Origin: Prevotella sp.
Lineage (GTDB): Bacteria > Bacteroidota > Bacteroidia > Bacteroidales > Bacteroidaceae
Length of the DNA stretch: 64,000 nt
Direction: 5' to 3'
Assembly (NCBI GenBank): GCA_017475265.1
Contig: JAFVFY010000066.1
Location: 1 to 64,000, forward strand
The stretch's first letter is position 1; every line of letters starts with the position of its first letter. The notes beneath the pieces were generated by a model, which made no database searches, was not told the DNA's origin, and saw only the letters and a list, made by a program, of their open reading frames with translations. This document shows positions 44,201 through 53,734 of the stretch, piece by piece. The position numbers and the translations under genes are program-made.

Positions 44201-47200
44201 CAATCTGAGTGATGGTGCTCTCCTCGCCGTCGACGGTGTAGCTCCATGAGTAGGTGGCATTGTCGGTGCCCACCTTCACGGCAGCATAGTCAATCTGTGT
44301 GGGCTGGAAGGTCACACCAGCGGTGGGCTTCACGCGATATTCAATCATTACGCCCTCGACGTTGCCGGCATTGCTGTTGACTGGCGTGTAGTGCATCATC
44401 TCGGTGTCGAAGTACTTGGCTGTATTGATGGTCAGCTCGTTGCCTACGCTGACAGAAGCGCTGCTGATGGCACCTGCAATATCCTCGCTGATGACGGGCT
44501 GCAGCTCGTCACCGATGGGCCAGTTGATGGTTCCGGCCACGTGGTCGAAGCTCTCGCCGCCACCCTGCTGCTGCTCAGCCTTCGGCAGCACTACTTGGAT
44601 GTAGCGGTAGTAGCTGCCGTCGCCGATGACCACGTCAACGCTCTCAGCAGCACCTGCTACGGTGTAGCTGATGGTCTTGCCCTGCGTGTAGTCACTCTGT
44701 CCGTCGATGGTGGTGGTGGTGATGTCGCCGTAGGCCTCCATGGAGATGGTGGCACCCTTGCACGAAGGCACGTGGAAGGTTGTACCGTTGTTCACCTGTG
44801 CCCAGTCGGTCCAGTTGCCGTTGGCAAACTTGCCAGGAGCGGTGGAGAAGGGCAGTGCCACGTCGATGGTCTTGCCAGCTACGGTAGCCTGAGCCACCCA
44901 TACGAGGCCGTCCTGATTCTCCCAGCCTACAGTGGGAGCACCGGCGTCGCGGCGGAAGTTCCACTTCACGGTGACGGCCTCATCGCGGTCGGCGAGGCTC
45001 ACCTCGTTCTCGGAGAATACTGGCGTGAAGGTCAGGCTCTCTGCATCGGGAGCGGTGATGGTCTCACCGGGAGCGTAGACAGCACCCTCGGCAGCCCAGC
45101 CCGTCAGGGTATAGCCCTCCTTGTAGAGGGTGAAGTTCTTCGGCAGGGTGTACTGCTTGCCGATGCCGACAATCTCGTCAGCCGGTCCGACACCCTCTGC
45201 GCCGCTGTTTGCCACGTCGAAGATGAGCTTCACGTCGCTTGGCACATCCTTCGGGTCAACCTTCTCCACGGCGAAGTAGGGAACGTATGAACCACCGCTG
45301 ATGGTCAGCGTGGTGGCTACATCTTGCTTGTAGTAGCAAGAGACGATGTTGTTCTCCTTATCCTGGTGGTAGCAGGCACCGGTGTTGGTGTTCATCGTGG
45401 CCACGGTCTCGCCCTCGGCGTTCTTCACGGTCACGTCGCCGCCCCATGCACAGGTGCCGAAGCTAATTTTCACGGTACCCTCCACGGCTACGGTAGCCGA
45501 GAAGTTGCTGATGCCATGATCATTGCTGTGCCACTTACCGCTGATAATAGCGTTAGCCGTCACGTCGTCGGCAGCCACGCGGGTGAACGTACCGTCGGCG
45601 TTCATCTTCAGGCCAGCGGTAGCACCGTTGGCGTCAGCCTCGGTGAAGAAGCTCTGGTCGGTGAAGTCGGCCTTGATGTCAGCGAAGCCAGCTTCCTCTG
45701 TGGGCACAGGGCATACAACCTTCACATAGCGGAAGTAGCTGCCGTCGCCAATGACGATGTCGATGGTCTCGCCGCTGCCCTCGTAGGTATAGGTCACGAC
45801 GTTGCCCTCGGTGGTGTAGTCGGTCGAGCCGGCGATGGTGGTGGTCGTTGTTGCGGTGTAGCTCTCAAGCGAGACGGTCATGCCCTTCACGGCGGGTATG
45901 GTGAGCTTTGTGCCGGTGTTCATCTGGCACCAGTCGCTCCAGTTGCCGTTGGCAATCTTACCGCCGTTGCTGGTGTCGAAGGACATCTTCACGTCGAAGT
46001 CCTTACCGCCAATCTCGGCCTGTGCCACGTAGATGCCTGTCTGGTTCTGATAGTTCAGCACGGGAGCACCGTTCTTCTGCTGGAAGTCCCAGATGGCGGT
46101 GACAGGTTCGGTGATGGTGACATTCTCGTTCTCGGTGAACACCGGGAGGAGTGTGAGGTCGCCACTGACAGTCACCTCGTCGCCGGGCTTATACTGTGCA
46201 CCAGCACCATCTGTCCAGGCTGTCAGCGTGAAGCCTTCCTTGTAGAGTGTGCGGTTGGCGGGGATGGTAATCTTTGAACCAATCTCAGCCTCGATGGCTG
46301 CAGGAGCCACACCCTCGGCACCAGCGTTAGCCACGTCGAAGGTGACGTTAGCGGTGTGAGGTATCTCCTCTGCGCTGATGCTCTCCACGGCGAAGTACGG
46401 TACGTATGAGCCTCCGGCGATGGTGAGTGTAGCAGCTTCGCCAGCATAGTATGCCACGACGATATTGTTTTGCTTGTCCTGATGGTAGCAGGCACCGGTG
46501 TTGGTCGTGAACGTGGGAACGACCTCTGCACCAGTCTCGTCCTTCACGGTGACGTTGCCGCCCCATGCGCAGGTACCGAGGGATATTTTCACGGATCCTT
46601 CGACCTTCACGGTAGCTGAGAAATTGCTGATGCCGTGATCGTTGCTGTGCCACTTGCCGCTGATGACAGCATTGGCCGTCATGTCGTCGGCAGCCACGCG
46701 GGTGAAACCTCCGTTGGCGTTCATCTTCAGACCTGCGGTAGCGCCGTTGGCATCAGCCTCAGTAAAGAAGCTCTGGTCGGTGAAGTCGGCAAAGATGTCG
46801 GCCCAGGCCCAGACAGGCTGAGGCTCCTCGTTGGAGTACTCCACATAGATGGACTTCACGTAGATTGCCTTGGCAGAGTTATTTGCCCAACTGAGCGTGA
46901 TGGTACCAGAGGCAGAGCCGGTAAACTCATAGTCGGTAGCAGTATTGGTCAGTGTGACATTCTCTGCAGCCTCCTCACCAAAGGTGAAGGCTGTGTCGCC
47001 GACCTTGACACTAACTGTAGCATCAATGCTGTTTGCACCACTGGTGTTTACCACAATCTTGGTGATGGTTCCGGGAATGTCAGCTGTGGAAAGGGTGATG
47101 GCTGTAGCAGGTTTGTTGCCGCTGCCAAACTGCTGGCCTTTGGTTTTATCGGAGCCGAAATAGCCGTCCACGTCATCACAAGTGACGTTCAGTTCCCAGG

Positions 47201-48905
47201 TGGCAGCCTTCAGCGTCTTGGTCTGCGACTTGGCATCGAAGACCTTCTGTTCAAAAGTATAAGTGTAAGGATTGGCCAGTTCCTCCAGCTCTACGGAAGC
47301 TTCCTTAACCGTCAAGGTGTAGCTGGCAGAGCCTTTGTAGAGATTTGAGAACGTGGCTTCGGCAGTGATGACTGTGGTGCCGGGGCCTTTCAAAGTGATT
47401 TCTCCTTCCATCCCCACAGTGGCCACCTCGCCATTGGAGCTGCTATAGACCATCGTACCGTCGAAATCTTCAGGCACGCCCGACAGAACAGGCTCAATGA
47501 AATCCTCGCCCATGGTAGCCTCGTAGCTCGCTTCGGGGAACGAGAGGGTGAGTTCCTGACGCTGGTCAACTGGCTCTTCGCCCGACGATGTCTTAACAAT
47601 GTCATCGGCGGTGCGGGGAGCAATCTCCAGGGTAGTTTTATAGATGATGACGATACCTGTCAGGTCGTAGGTTGCGCCTTCTTCAAGCGAGCCGGCACTG
47701 AAATTGTCGTAATAGGTGATTTCGTTGGTGCCGTCCGATAGTTTTCCGTTGCTGAAGGTTACGCCCTTCAGTGTCACTAACGTGCTTTGGTTGGCAGCGG
47801 TGATGGCACTGATAGTTTTCTCCTCAGGGGTTAGCTCAGTGGTTGTGATGGTGAGACCGTCCTTAGAGAAACCAGTGATTTCTGTTTGGCCATTGTAGAG
47901 CACCAGATTGGCCTCGATGGTGCCGTTGAGCACCTGGCCGGCTTCCAGACCGTGGTTTTTCTGATAGACCAGAACACCGTAGCCCTGGGCATCAGCCAGA
48001 TAGGCGTTGTTGCCCTTTACAGCTGTGACAAACACGTCGTTGAACTGAATGGTGACAGGCGTGCTAGTAGATGTTACTGCTTCCTGCAGGGCTTTCAGCG
48101 ACGTAATTGCCCCGGTGATAGGAGCGGCCGTGACGGTCAGCTCGAAGCTGGCTGAGCTGGGCTTGGTGTTGTTGTCACCGTCATAGCTGGCCTTGATAGT
48201 CGTCGTGCCGGCAGCAAGGAAGTTGATGACTCCATTACCGATGGAAGCCACTTCAGTATTGCTGCTTTCCCACGTCGGTACTACATCAAGCGGTGTGCCA
48301 GAGGCAGTTGTTACCGTTGCCGAAGGCAGGTTCATAGAGCCACCCACCTCACCGGTCGTCTGGTACTCACCCAGCGTGACGGTCGTAGCCTCGCGGGTGT
48401 CTGGGGCTGAGCCATCATCATAGGTAACGGCTACACTTTTGACATAGAGTGCCTTTTTAGCTTTTACGGGCTTTTCAAGACGCACCACGATGTCGCCACT
48501 GGCAGAGCCAGTGAATGTGTAAGGAGTAGATGAATTGGTGATTGTGAAAGAACCGCCAAATGCTTCACCTCCTACTGTGACAGAAAGCGTTGCAACAACG
48601 TCTTTGGCACCACTGGCAGCGACCACCACCTTAGAAATGGTGCCACTGATACCGCTGGTGGACAGTTCGACATACTGCACCTCAGCATTGTCCGTTCCGT
48701 AGTGGATACCGGATTTCTCGCCGTATGTTGACTCGGCGCCGTCAGAAGTGACAGTCCAGACAACTCCGTCATCAGCCGTTCCCGTGCCTCCGCACTTAGC
48801 AGTGAAAGTGAGCGTACTGGTCTTCTCTTCTGCCCAAACTCCACCGCTCCCTGCTATCAGTGCGCAAAGCAAGAGCAGTGTCTGGAAAAAGAATCTTTTT
48901 TTCAT
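41238..48905 (-). CDS. giant secreted multidomain protein with CE8 pectinesterase domain
   Basis: 2555 residues, signal peptide to about 25. N-terminal Ig-like/BIG2-type domains (to about 700), then two tandem modules of about 370 residues (about 702-1075 and 1075-1445; each FTDQSFFTEADANGATAGLK, later an InlB-like repeat such as LYKEGFTLTAWTDGAG). Then further Ig-like domains and a BIG5-type domain (VSTVPADGATGASATGKIVL). The CE8 domain (about 2090-2400) has GFQDTW (about 2248), DYMCGKGDAFF (catalytic Asp) and LGRPWG. The usual oxyanion Gln of QAVAL is not obvious (RDLAV). The end IINGKKVVVK is a sorting-like tail. It would remove methyl esters from pectin. Confidence 0.87.
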   Translation of the reverse strand: MKKRFFFQTLLLLCALIAGSGGVWAEEKTSTLTFTAKCGGTGTADDGVVWTVTSDGAESTYGEKSGIHYGTDNAEVQYVELSTSGISGTISKVVVAASGAKDVVATLSVTVGGEAFGGSFTITNSSTPYTFTGSASGDIVVRLEKPVKAKKALYVKSVAVTYDDGSAPDTREATTVTLGEYQTTGEVGGSMNLPSATVTTASGTPLDVVPTWESSNTEVASIGNGVINFLAAGTTTIKASYDGDNNTKPSSASFELTVTAAPITGAITSLKALQEAVTSTSTPVTIQFNDVFVTAVKGNNAYLADAQGYGVLVYQKNHGLEAGQVLNGTIEANLVLYNGQTEITGFSKDGLTITTTELTPEEKTISAITAANQSTLVTLKGVTFSNGKLSDGTNEITYYDNFSAGSLEEGATYDLTGIVIIYKTTLEIAPRTADDIVKTSSGEEPVDQRQELTLSFPEASYEATMGEDFIEPVLSGVPEDFDGTMVYSSSNGEVATVGMEGEITLKGPGTTVITAEATFSNLYKGSASYTLTVKEASVELEELANPYTYTFEQKVFDAKSQTKTLKAATWELNVTCDDVDGYFGSDKTKGQQFGSGNKPATAITLSTADIPGTITKIVVNTSGANSIDATVSVKVGDTAFTFGEEAAENVTLTNTATDYEFTGSASGTITLSWANNSAKAIYVKSIYVEYSNEEPQPVWAWADIFADFTDQSFFTEADANGATAGLKMNANGGFTRVAADDMTANAVISGKWHSNDHGISNFSATVKVEGSVKISLGTCAWGGNVTVKDETGAEVVPTFTTNTGACYHQDKQNNIVVAYYAGEAATLTIAGGSYVPYFAVESISAEEIPHTANVTFDVANAGAEGVAPAAIEAEIGSKITIPANRTLYKEGFTLTAWTDGAGAQYKPGDEVTVSGDLTLLPVFTENENVTITEPVTAIWDFQQKNGAPVLNYQNQTGIYVAQAEIGGKDFDVKMSFDTSNGGKIANGNWSDWCQMNTGTKLTIPAVKGMTVSLESYTATTTTTIAGSTDYTTEGNVVTYTYEGSGETIDIVIGDGSYFRYVKVVCPVPTEEAGFADIKADFTDQSFFTEADANGATAGLKMNADGTFTRVAADDVTANAIISGKWHSNDHGISNFSATVAVEGTVKISFGTCAWGGDVTVKNAEGETVATMNTNTGACYHQDKENNIVSCYYKQDVATTLTISGGSYVPYFAVEKVDPKDVPSDVKLIFDVANSGAEGVGPADEIVGIGKQYTLPKNFTLYKEGYTLTGWAAEGAVYAPGETITAPDAESLTFTPVFSENEVSLADRDEAVTVKWNFRRDAGAPTVGWENQDGLVWVAQATVAGKTIDVALPFSTAPGKFANGNWTDWAQVNNGTTFHVPSCKGATISMEAYGDITTTTIDGQSDYTQGKTISYTVAGAAESVDVVIGDGSYYRYIQVVLPKAEQQQGGGESFDHVAGTINWPIGDELQPVISEDIAGAISSASVSVGNELTINTAKYFDTEMMHYTPVNSNAGNVEGVMIEYRVKPTAGVTFQPTQIDYAAVKVGTDNATYSWSYTVDGEESTITQIDPKPDLLRNNGANSVENGGTAKLMHTETFEGVGECNEFTFRFYISACANNKNICIGNVTISGIVNGEAVSVNMYDLTAVASPEEGGSINIYPVSEQYEEGSEVTLTATENFGYDFVNWTNAAGDEVSTEAKFKYTVNSNETLTANFVAVNTYELALTIDGTNDYMVTINPAPTMVDGKMMYEEGQAVQLTANQYEGLVTFTNWSDGDTGSSKLVSMTADVELTAMYAQADIIAGWDFYKRGNDGRKADFAAQDNDGDALTLVETATGNTSGWLDKSHEADGGYEGLMGAAVNWKQGTTEGDVGNWHWQTKVNAEAFTDINVQFQMVFNYNAYPTYNVEYSLDGEQWTNAGSITMARREIAQFKGQLPAEANNQTELYIRMIADKTSELNTDVPSKNDGNSLGMFFITGTPKLVDDGVAPVLVSTVPADGATGASATGKIVLTFDERVKLADDAVAYINNTAINSEMQNPTSGIVNGKTITFAYKGLEYSTEYSFILPANSVADLTDNFITEPIRLTFTIMTRPSIDKKLYDYVVENVDDLMAAISAAEARADKNVRYRIFIKDGEYTIPVKENSLVAKAEGYEVPECITFIRSGNISLIGESRDGVIITNGIDKTDLFNGTYGKTSKYDGIGNSDVFQISGSDYYFQDLTIESGMDDATGRDLAVQDKATRTIYKNTGLRGFQDTWTSNNDNGLYYFEGGYVRGRTDYMCGKGDAFFNGVELRQVAGGYAAVPSKSIKYGFVYKDCTINGEPATVNYATGETRTAAQADGNYTLGRPWGSGTPIALYIDTKMNVVPSAIGWNEMSGGWPKRFAEYNSMTSTGSQIDLSGRKKTFGDGHENNPILTAEEALEAGDLHNMFGEWDPTLATEQAPIPTNVKVNKDTKVLSWDNSNYALLFAIVKDGKVIDFTIENSYTVDDATASYSVRAANEMGGLSEASATAAITTAISEVTNGEQAVPKTVYNINGIRVQKAQKGLYIINGKKVVVK
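44575..46805 (-). repeat. tandem duplication of a 1.1 kb module inside the pectinesterase gene
   Basis: About 45690-46805 and 44575-45690 encode the two similar modules. DNA is near-identical in stretches, for example AAGAAGCTCTGGTCGGTGAA at about 45650 and again at about 46767. This points to a fairly recent duplication. Confidence 0.8.
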
Positions 48906-48988
48906 ACTGTTTGTTTTTGGTTAATAAAATAGGGTAAGTTATAAATTGTTTGTTTATTCTTCTATGTCGAGAGCGATAAGCGTATCTG

Positions 48989-51900
48989 TCAATTGTTTAT
49001 TCCCAGTCTCCTACTATTCTCTGCCATGATGGAGATAACGGTCGAGATGTCGGCCACATCGACGGTGCCATCACCGTTTACGTCAGCGGAGGCGGAGAAT
49101 GTTTCTGAGTTACCAGCCATGACATCAATGATAGCGGCGATGTCGGCTACATCGACGGTACCGTCACTGTTCACATCACCCGGCACTCCTATGGAAATAA
49201 GGAAGAGCAGACCTTCGGCGATACGGCTGGTGTCCCAGACTGCACCATCCTGGAAGTCGAACTTCGGCGTGCCTTCTAAGCTGTTGGCGCGGAAGATACG
49301 TATACTGTCTCCCTCCTGCAGCGTGTTGGATGGATTGAGAATGATGCGTATAGTACCGTTAATCGTCAGTTTGCTGATGTCCTCGATGGAGGTACATCCA
49401 TTGACCGTTGCCGTGGCACATCGTCCGGCGGTAATCTGCAATACACCTTGTTCGTCGATGGTGACAGGCTTAGAGCCGAATGTCAATGTTCCTGTGCTCA
49501 AGGTAGCGATGATGCCTGGCCGTAGGATGCCGCTGACTGTAGTGCTTGAGTTGCTGAGCGGACTCTTGGAGTTGTTACCCGAAAGGGTGGCATCGGCAGC
49601 GACGGTGAGCTTTCCTGTTCCCAGTCCTGACGAGGTGCCCAAGCTTATTTCGCCCTCACTGATAGTGTTGGTGCCAGTGTTGGTGCTCTTGCCATTCCAG
49701 GTAATCTTTCCCTGTCCCAGCTTTACGAAGTTGGCATTCGATGTAATCCTTATCGTTGTTGTCCAGTTGTCATCATTGCCCACCTGCCAGGTGTTGGCTC
49801 CCACGCTTGCTCCATTGCTGAAGGTGCAGCTGCCACCCAGGGCTCCGGTACCCGTCACCTTTCCTATGCGGTAGGTCTTTCCACTGTTCTGCACTTCCAC
49901 CTTGCTGTCCAGATTCATCGTGCCTTTAGGCATACCGGTCGAGGTGTCGAGGGTGAAGCGCAGACAGTTAGCGTCATCCAGGCTCGATGTGGGCTTTAAC
50001 GTGCCCTCAAACTCGCTGAAGTTACATTTCACGGGAGTGCGCGTAGCATAGTAGTTGGTGCCTTTCTCCGTGACGCAGTAGGCAGTTAGTGTACCCTCTC
50101 CAGTCACTTTGTTGGTATAGGTAGAGCGGTTGGCCATGTACCATGAGCCCGTCTTCCCCTTTGGCACAACGATAGGATAGCTCGTCGAGGTGTTCTCGCG
50201 CAGCGTGCCACCTTGGAACTCCACGGTCTTGGCGGGCGTGGCGGCGTTGATGCATTGCACGGTGCCGGCTGTGATAATCATCTTCGTAAGCGAGGCGTTG
50301 TTTACGTTGAGTTTCATCCATCCTGCTCCCTTCTTGTTCATCACGGTGCCGCTCATGGCGCGGTCTACGATGAAGTCGCCAGAGTTGTTGATGACACCAC
50401 CCTCTTCGCTTTCGAAGCGAATCAATGAACCGTTGGTGACGGCGGCGGTGGTCTGCAGCACACCTCCGTTTTCGATGACGAACTTCGCGGCTGATGTGGT
50501 TACTCCGCCCAGGTTTCCTTTGGGCTGAGTAGAGTTGGCTAGCGATGAGACCTTGACGGTGCCTCCGCTGATGCGGTTACCGCCGGTGTAGGAATTGTCG
50601 GTGTTGATGGTCAGCGTACCAGTGCCGCGCTTCACCAGTGTGGTATTGCCCACGAGTGCACCGGAGCCTTGGAAGGTGTAAGCCTTTGTGTTATCGACGA
50701 TGACGCTATCGGCTTCTATCTCGCTGGCGAGGTTCACCGTGAATGTCGTGGCCTCGTCGTTGAATATGGCATTGTCACCTGTGACGAAGGCTGCAGCCTG
50801 ACCGTCACCCTCCGTGAAGTTCTCAGTATTGCCCAAGTCCCAGGTGCTTCCATTGACACCATTCCAGACGATGCTCGTAGACTCGCGCATCTCCTCAATA
50901 GTGAGGACAAGTTGTCCGTCCTCGATGTCGAGCACGCTCTTCATCTTCGTGCCCAGTCCCTCGATGCGTATCTTGCTAAGGTCTCCGCTTACGCTGGCCA
51001 CCTGTCCCAGAAGGTAACGACCTGGCTCTGGCTCACCATTGGTGGTGTGGATGACGAACTCGAATATGGGCATTAGATACTGTGGCCCATACTCCCAAGA
51101 CTTAGTCTCTATGGTCATCAGCTTGTTGACAATGAGTTGATCGGACGCGTTTTGCATCAAGTCGAACACCACGCGGGAACCGAATCCCAGCTCGAGGGTG
51201 TCGGTAGTGACGGTACAAGGCTTGCTCTGCTCCTTGCCTCCTATATTCAGGCGTGCGTCGTAGTCCATCTTGATGCTGCGGAACTGTCCGCCATCGCTCT
51301 CCAGCGTGGCGAAACGGTTAAGCCATAGTGGCGACTGGAGCATCTTGCCGTTGAAGCTAATGGTGCCGGCCCAGATGTCGGTGGCTCCTGTGTGGGTGAA
51401 GTCAGCGTTCGGCAGGTTCAGCCTACCGTCGCCCTGCTTCACTAGGCGTGTCGCTCCGCTGAGACCGCTACCCATTACGTCGCAGGTGTAGTAAGTGTAG
51501 TTGATTTTGGCATTGCCGTTGGTCACGGTGCTGTTGGTTCCCTGAACCCATGAGGGAACATTGAACGTCACGACCCAAGGCTGGGCGCCCTCTTCGATGC
51601 TGACCTGCGTGTCAGCATAGTCACAGACGAGCACGTGCTTCCCGTTATGGCCGCTGCCAATGGTTCCCCCGTTGGCAATGATTTCGCGCCCGGTGTTGGT
51701 GAATGGTGGCGGGGCGACGGTGATGCCCTCCAGCTCTCCGAGGAAGTAGCTGCAATGGGGCGGCTGGTTGTAGCCCATCGACTCCCACACCATGCCCTGA
51801 CGGTACTGGTGGTCGTGCCAGAGGGTGTAGTTGCGGTAGTTTGTCTTCAAATTAGTAGTGTACACGCGTACATATTTATTATCTGTAGTGCGCACGATGA

Positions 51901-53563
51901 TTTCCTCGCGCCAGTCGCCGATGATGTCGCCCACGGCCGAGGGGGTGTTCTTCGTCCAGTTGCAGTTGGCGGTGCCGTCGGCGGTAAAGATGGCCGAGCC
52001 GTCTGCCTTGAACACACGGGCGGCTCCCTCACGCGAGCTGGCTCCGTCGAGACCTTCCTCCAGCAGGTCGCCGTCCCAGTAGATGCGCCAGTTGTTGGTG
52101 AAGCCGGTAGGACCGCCAGTGATGACCTTGTCGGCTACGCACGAGATGGTGCCCGACTGGCTGCTGTGGCCAATGGCTCCGGGATAGGCATTGGAGAAGT
52201 TACCGCAAAGGGCGCGGCCGTCATCACTCGTCGACTGCAGACGGTAATAGATTTTCGACGTGGTGGCGTCGCGGTAGTTCATGGCTGGCTCGTCCTCGTT
52301 GCAGGCAAAGATTTCCTGTCCGTGACGGTAGGGGTCGAAGTCTGAGCAATGTTGGGCGTCGCCGTGTCCCAGACCGGTAGTGGAGAGACCCTTGCCATTG
52401 TCGTCGATGACCATCGAACCGAAGCATATCTCATCGCGTCCGTCCCAGTCTACATCGGCGATGCCAAAGTTATGATACCCGTTGCCATACCAGGGGCTGC
52501 TCCATCCGTCGTTATTGCTCCACTCCCAGTAGAGTGTCAGCTGGTGGGTCTGCGGGTTTACGGAGAAAGCCTTCATGTGATGTTTGGTGTAGCATCCGCG
52601 ACCCAGGAAAATGTAGGGGTTACGTCCGTCGAGGAAAGGAGCGCCGAAGTAGTGCTTCGTCGAGCGGTGGCCGTAGCCGTCGCCCCAGTCGCTGGCGTTA
52701 CCGCGAGGCAGGGGGTAGGTCATCCACAACGCGCCGTTGGTGCCGATGGGGTAGGGCTTTGCCGTGGCTCCCTCCATATAGAGCAGATACTCGTTGCCGT
52801 AGTTAGTATAGGCGGCATTGGCATCGGTCTGGTTCACAGTATTGCGCGTGTTGGTCTTCATGTTGCCAATCTCGGTGGTAGTACCGTCGGGGTGGTGTAT
52901 AATCATGTTGTCGGCACCACGCATGAGCACCTCGGCTTTGCCGTCTCCGTCCCAGTCGTAGCCCACGGCATCGTACTGCTCGTCGGGTCCGCTGACCATG
53001 TTCGGTCCGAGGTCGATGTACCATAGCCGCTCACCCTTCAGGTTGTAGCAGTCGAGCACGTTGTAGGCCGAGTCATTGTTCACCGACTGTTTGTCGGGCG
53101 TATAGTTGCGTTTCAGGATGAACTCCGAAACGCCGTCGCCGTCGAGGTCGGCCAAGGCGATGTCGTTGATGTCGTAGCTGCTGGTGATGTCTGTTCCACG
53201 GCGGGAGTAGAGCTTGCCCACGGCAAACTGCTTATACTGATTGCTCCAGCGTGTCACCTCGGCACTCTTCTCCTGCTCTACGCCGCGCACCACGGCCGCC
53301 ACCTGATATTTCGACGAGGAGTTGCCAGCCGAATGTGTGTAGTTAGAGACTTTCAGCGGCGTGCTGTTCAGCTTTGTGCCGTTGCAATAGAGGTTGTACT
53401 CCGTGTCGTAGTACTCCTCGCCGAAGATGCGCCAGCTGATGAAGTTGCCGCTTCCTGTGGGTATGGCTACGAGGCCGCGGTCCAGGCGGTCAGTGGGTCG
53501 CTGGGCAAAGGCCAGACAAGAGAAAAATGACAAAAGGGCTGTCAGTAGGTAAAATCTTTTCAT
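48989..53563 (-). CDS. PL11 rhamnogalacturonan lyase with autotransporter-type repeats and dockerins
   Basis: 1524 residues, signal peptide MKRFYLLTALLSFFSCLAFAQ. The PL11 lyase (about 21-640) starts RPTDRLDRGLVAIPTGSGNF and has Ca-binding-type repeats (LADLDGDGVSEFILKR, YDWDGDGKAEVLMRGAD, ADVDWDGRDEICFG). It cuts the rhamnogalacturonan I backbone of pectin. The middle (about 900-1400) holds autotransporter-associated beta-strand repeats (LVKRGTGTLTINTDNSYTGG). Two dockerin-like repeats end the protein (GDVNSDGTVDVADIAAIID and ADVNGDGTVDVADISTVIS). Own promoter at 53626; the pectinesterase gene follows 83 bases later without a clear promoter, so they may form one operon. Confidence 0.9.
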   Translation of the reverse strand: MKRFYLLTALLSFFSCLAFAQRPTDRLDRGLVAIPTGSGNFISWRIFGEEYYDTEYNLYCNGTKLNSTPLKVSNYTHSAGNSSSKYQVAAVVRGVEQEKSAEVTRWSNQYKQFAVGKLYSRRGTDITSSYDINDIALADLDGDGVSEFILKRNYTPDKQSVNNDSAYNVLDCYNLKGERLWYIDLGPNMVSGPDEQYDAVGYDWDGDGKAEVLMRGADNMIIHHPDGTTTEIGNMKTNTRNTVNQTDANAAYTNYGNEYLLYMEGATAKPYPIGTNGALWMTYPLPRGNASDWGDGYGHRSTKHYFGAPFLDGRNPYIFLGRGCYTKHHMKAFSVNPQTHQLTLYWEWSNNDGWSSPWYGNGYHNFGIADVDWDGRDEICFGSMVIDDNGKGLSTTGLGHGDAQHCSDFDPYRHGQEIFACNEDEPAMNYRDATTSKIYYRLQSTSDDGRALCGNFSNAYPGAIGHSSQSGTISCVADKVITGGPTGFTNNWRIYWDGDLLEEGLDGASSREGAARVFKADGSAIFTADGTANCNWTKNTPSAVGDIIGDWREEIIVRTTDNKYVRVYTTNLKTNYRNYTLWHDHQYRQGMVWESMGYNQPPHCSYFLGELEGITVAPPPFTNTGREIIANGGTIGSGHNGKHVLVCDYADTQVSIEEGAQPWVVTFNVPSWVQGTNSTVTNGNAKINYTYYTCDVMGSGLSGATRLVKQGDGRLNLPNADFTHTGATDIWAGTISFNGKMLQSPLWLNRFATLESDGGQFRSIKMDYDARLNIGGKEQSKPCTVTTDTLELGFGSRVVFDLMQNASDQLIVNKLMTIETKSWEYGPQYLMPIFEFVIHTTNGEPEPGRYLLGQVASVSGDLSKIRIEGLGTKMKSVLDIEDGQLVLTIEEMRESTSIVWNGVNGSTWDLGNTENFTEGDGQAAAFVTGDNAIFNDEATTFTVNLASEIEADSVIVDNTKAYTFQGSGALVGNTTLVKRGTGTLTINTDNSYTGGNRISGGTVKVSSLANSTQPKGNLGGVTTSAAKFVIENGGVLQTTAAVTNGSLIRFESEEGGVINNSGDFIVDRAMSGTVMNKKGAGWMKLNVNNASLTKMIITAGTVQCINAATPAKTVEFQGGTLRENTSTSYPIVVPKGKTGSWYMANRSTYTNKVTGEGTLTAYCVTEKGTNYYATRTPVKCNFSEFEGTLKPTSSLDDANCLRFTLDTSTGMPKGTMNLDSKVEVQNSGKTYRIGKVTGTGALGGSCTFSNGASVGANTWQVGNDDNWTTTIRITSNANFVKLGQGKITWNGKSTNTGTNTISEGEISLGTSSGLGTGKLTVAADATLSGNNSKSPLSNSSTTVSGILRPGIIATLSTGTLTFGSKPVTIDEQGVLQITAGRCATATVNGCTSIEDISKLTINGTIRIILNPSNTLQEGDSIRIFRANSLEGTPKFDFQDGAVWDTSRIAEGLLFLISIGVPGDVNSDGTVDVADIAAIIDVMAGNSETFSASADVNGDGTVDVADISTVISIMAENSRRLGINN

Positions 53564-53625
53564 GATGAATTGTTAGTGGTTAGTTATTAGTATTTGGGTA
53601 GTTCACGTATTTTCACATTACGTTG

Positions 53626-53656
53626 CAAAATTACTACAATTATCTGAACTGGCAAA
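53626..53656 (-). promoter_or_regulatory. promoter of the PL11 (and probably CE8) gene
   Basis: Minus strand TTTG (53656-53653), 19 bases, TAATTTTG (53633-53626); leader about 55 bases. Confidence 0.7.
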
Positions 53657-53693
53657 CTTTTTTATCATTATTTAAAAATCTCCTCTCTTTTCT

Positions 53694-53725
53694 TTTGGTC
53701 ATGCGACAAAAAGTAAGTACATTTG
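53694..53725 (+). promoter_or_regulatory. promoter of the trmN6-like gene
   Basis: TTTG (53694-53697), 20 bases, TACATTTG (53718-53725). The ATG at 53735 is nine bases away, so the mRNA should be leaderless or nearly so. Confidence 0.7.
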
Positions 53726-53734
53726 CAGCAAATT

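Noticed and set aside
43284-44249. Long antisense frames (over 300 codons) opposite the pectinesterase gene
   Set aside because: Compositional shadows of a Gly/Thr/Val-rich coding sequence; no promoters and no recognisable domains.
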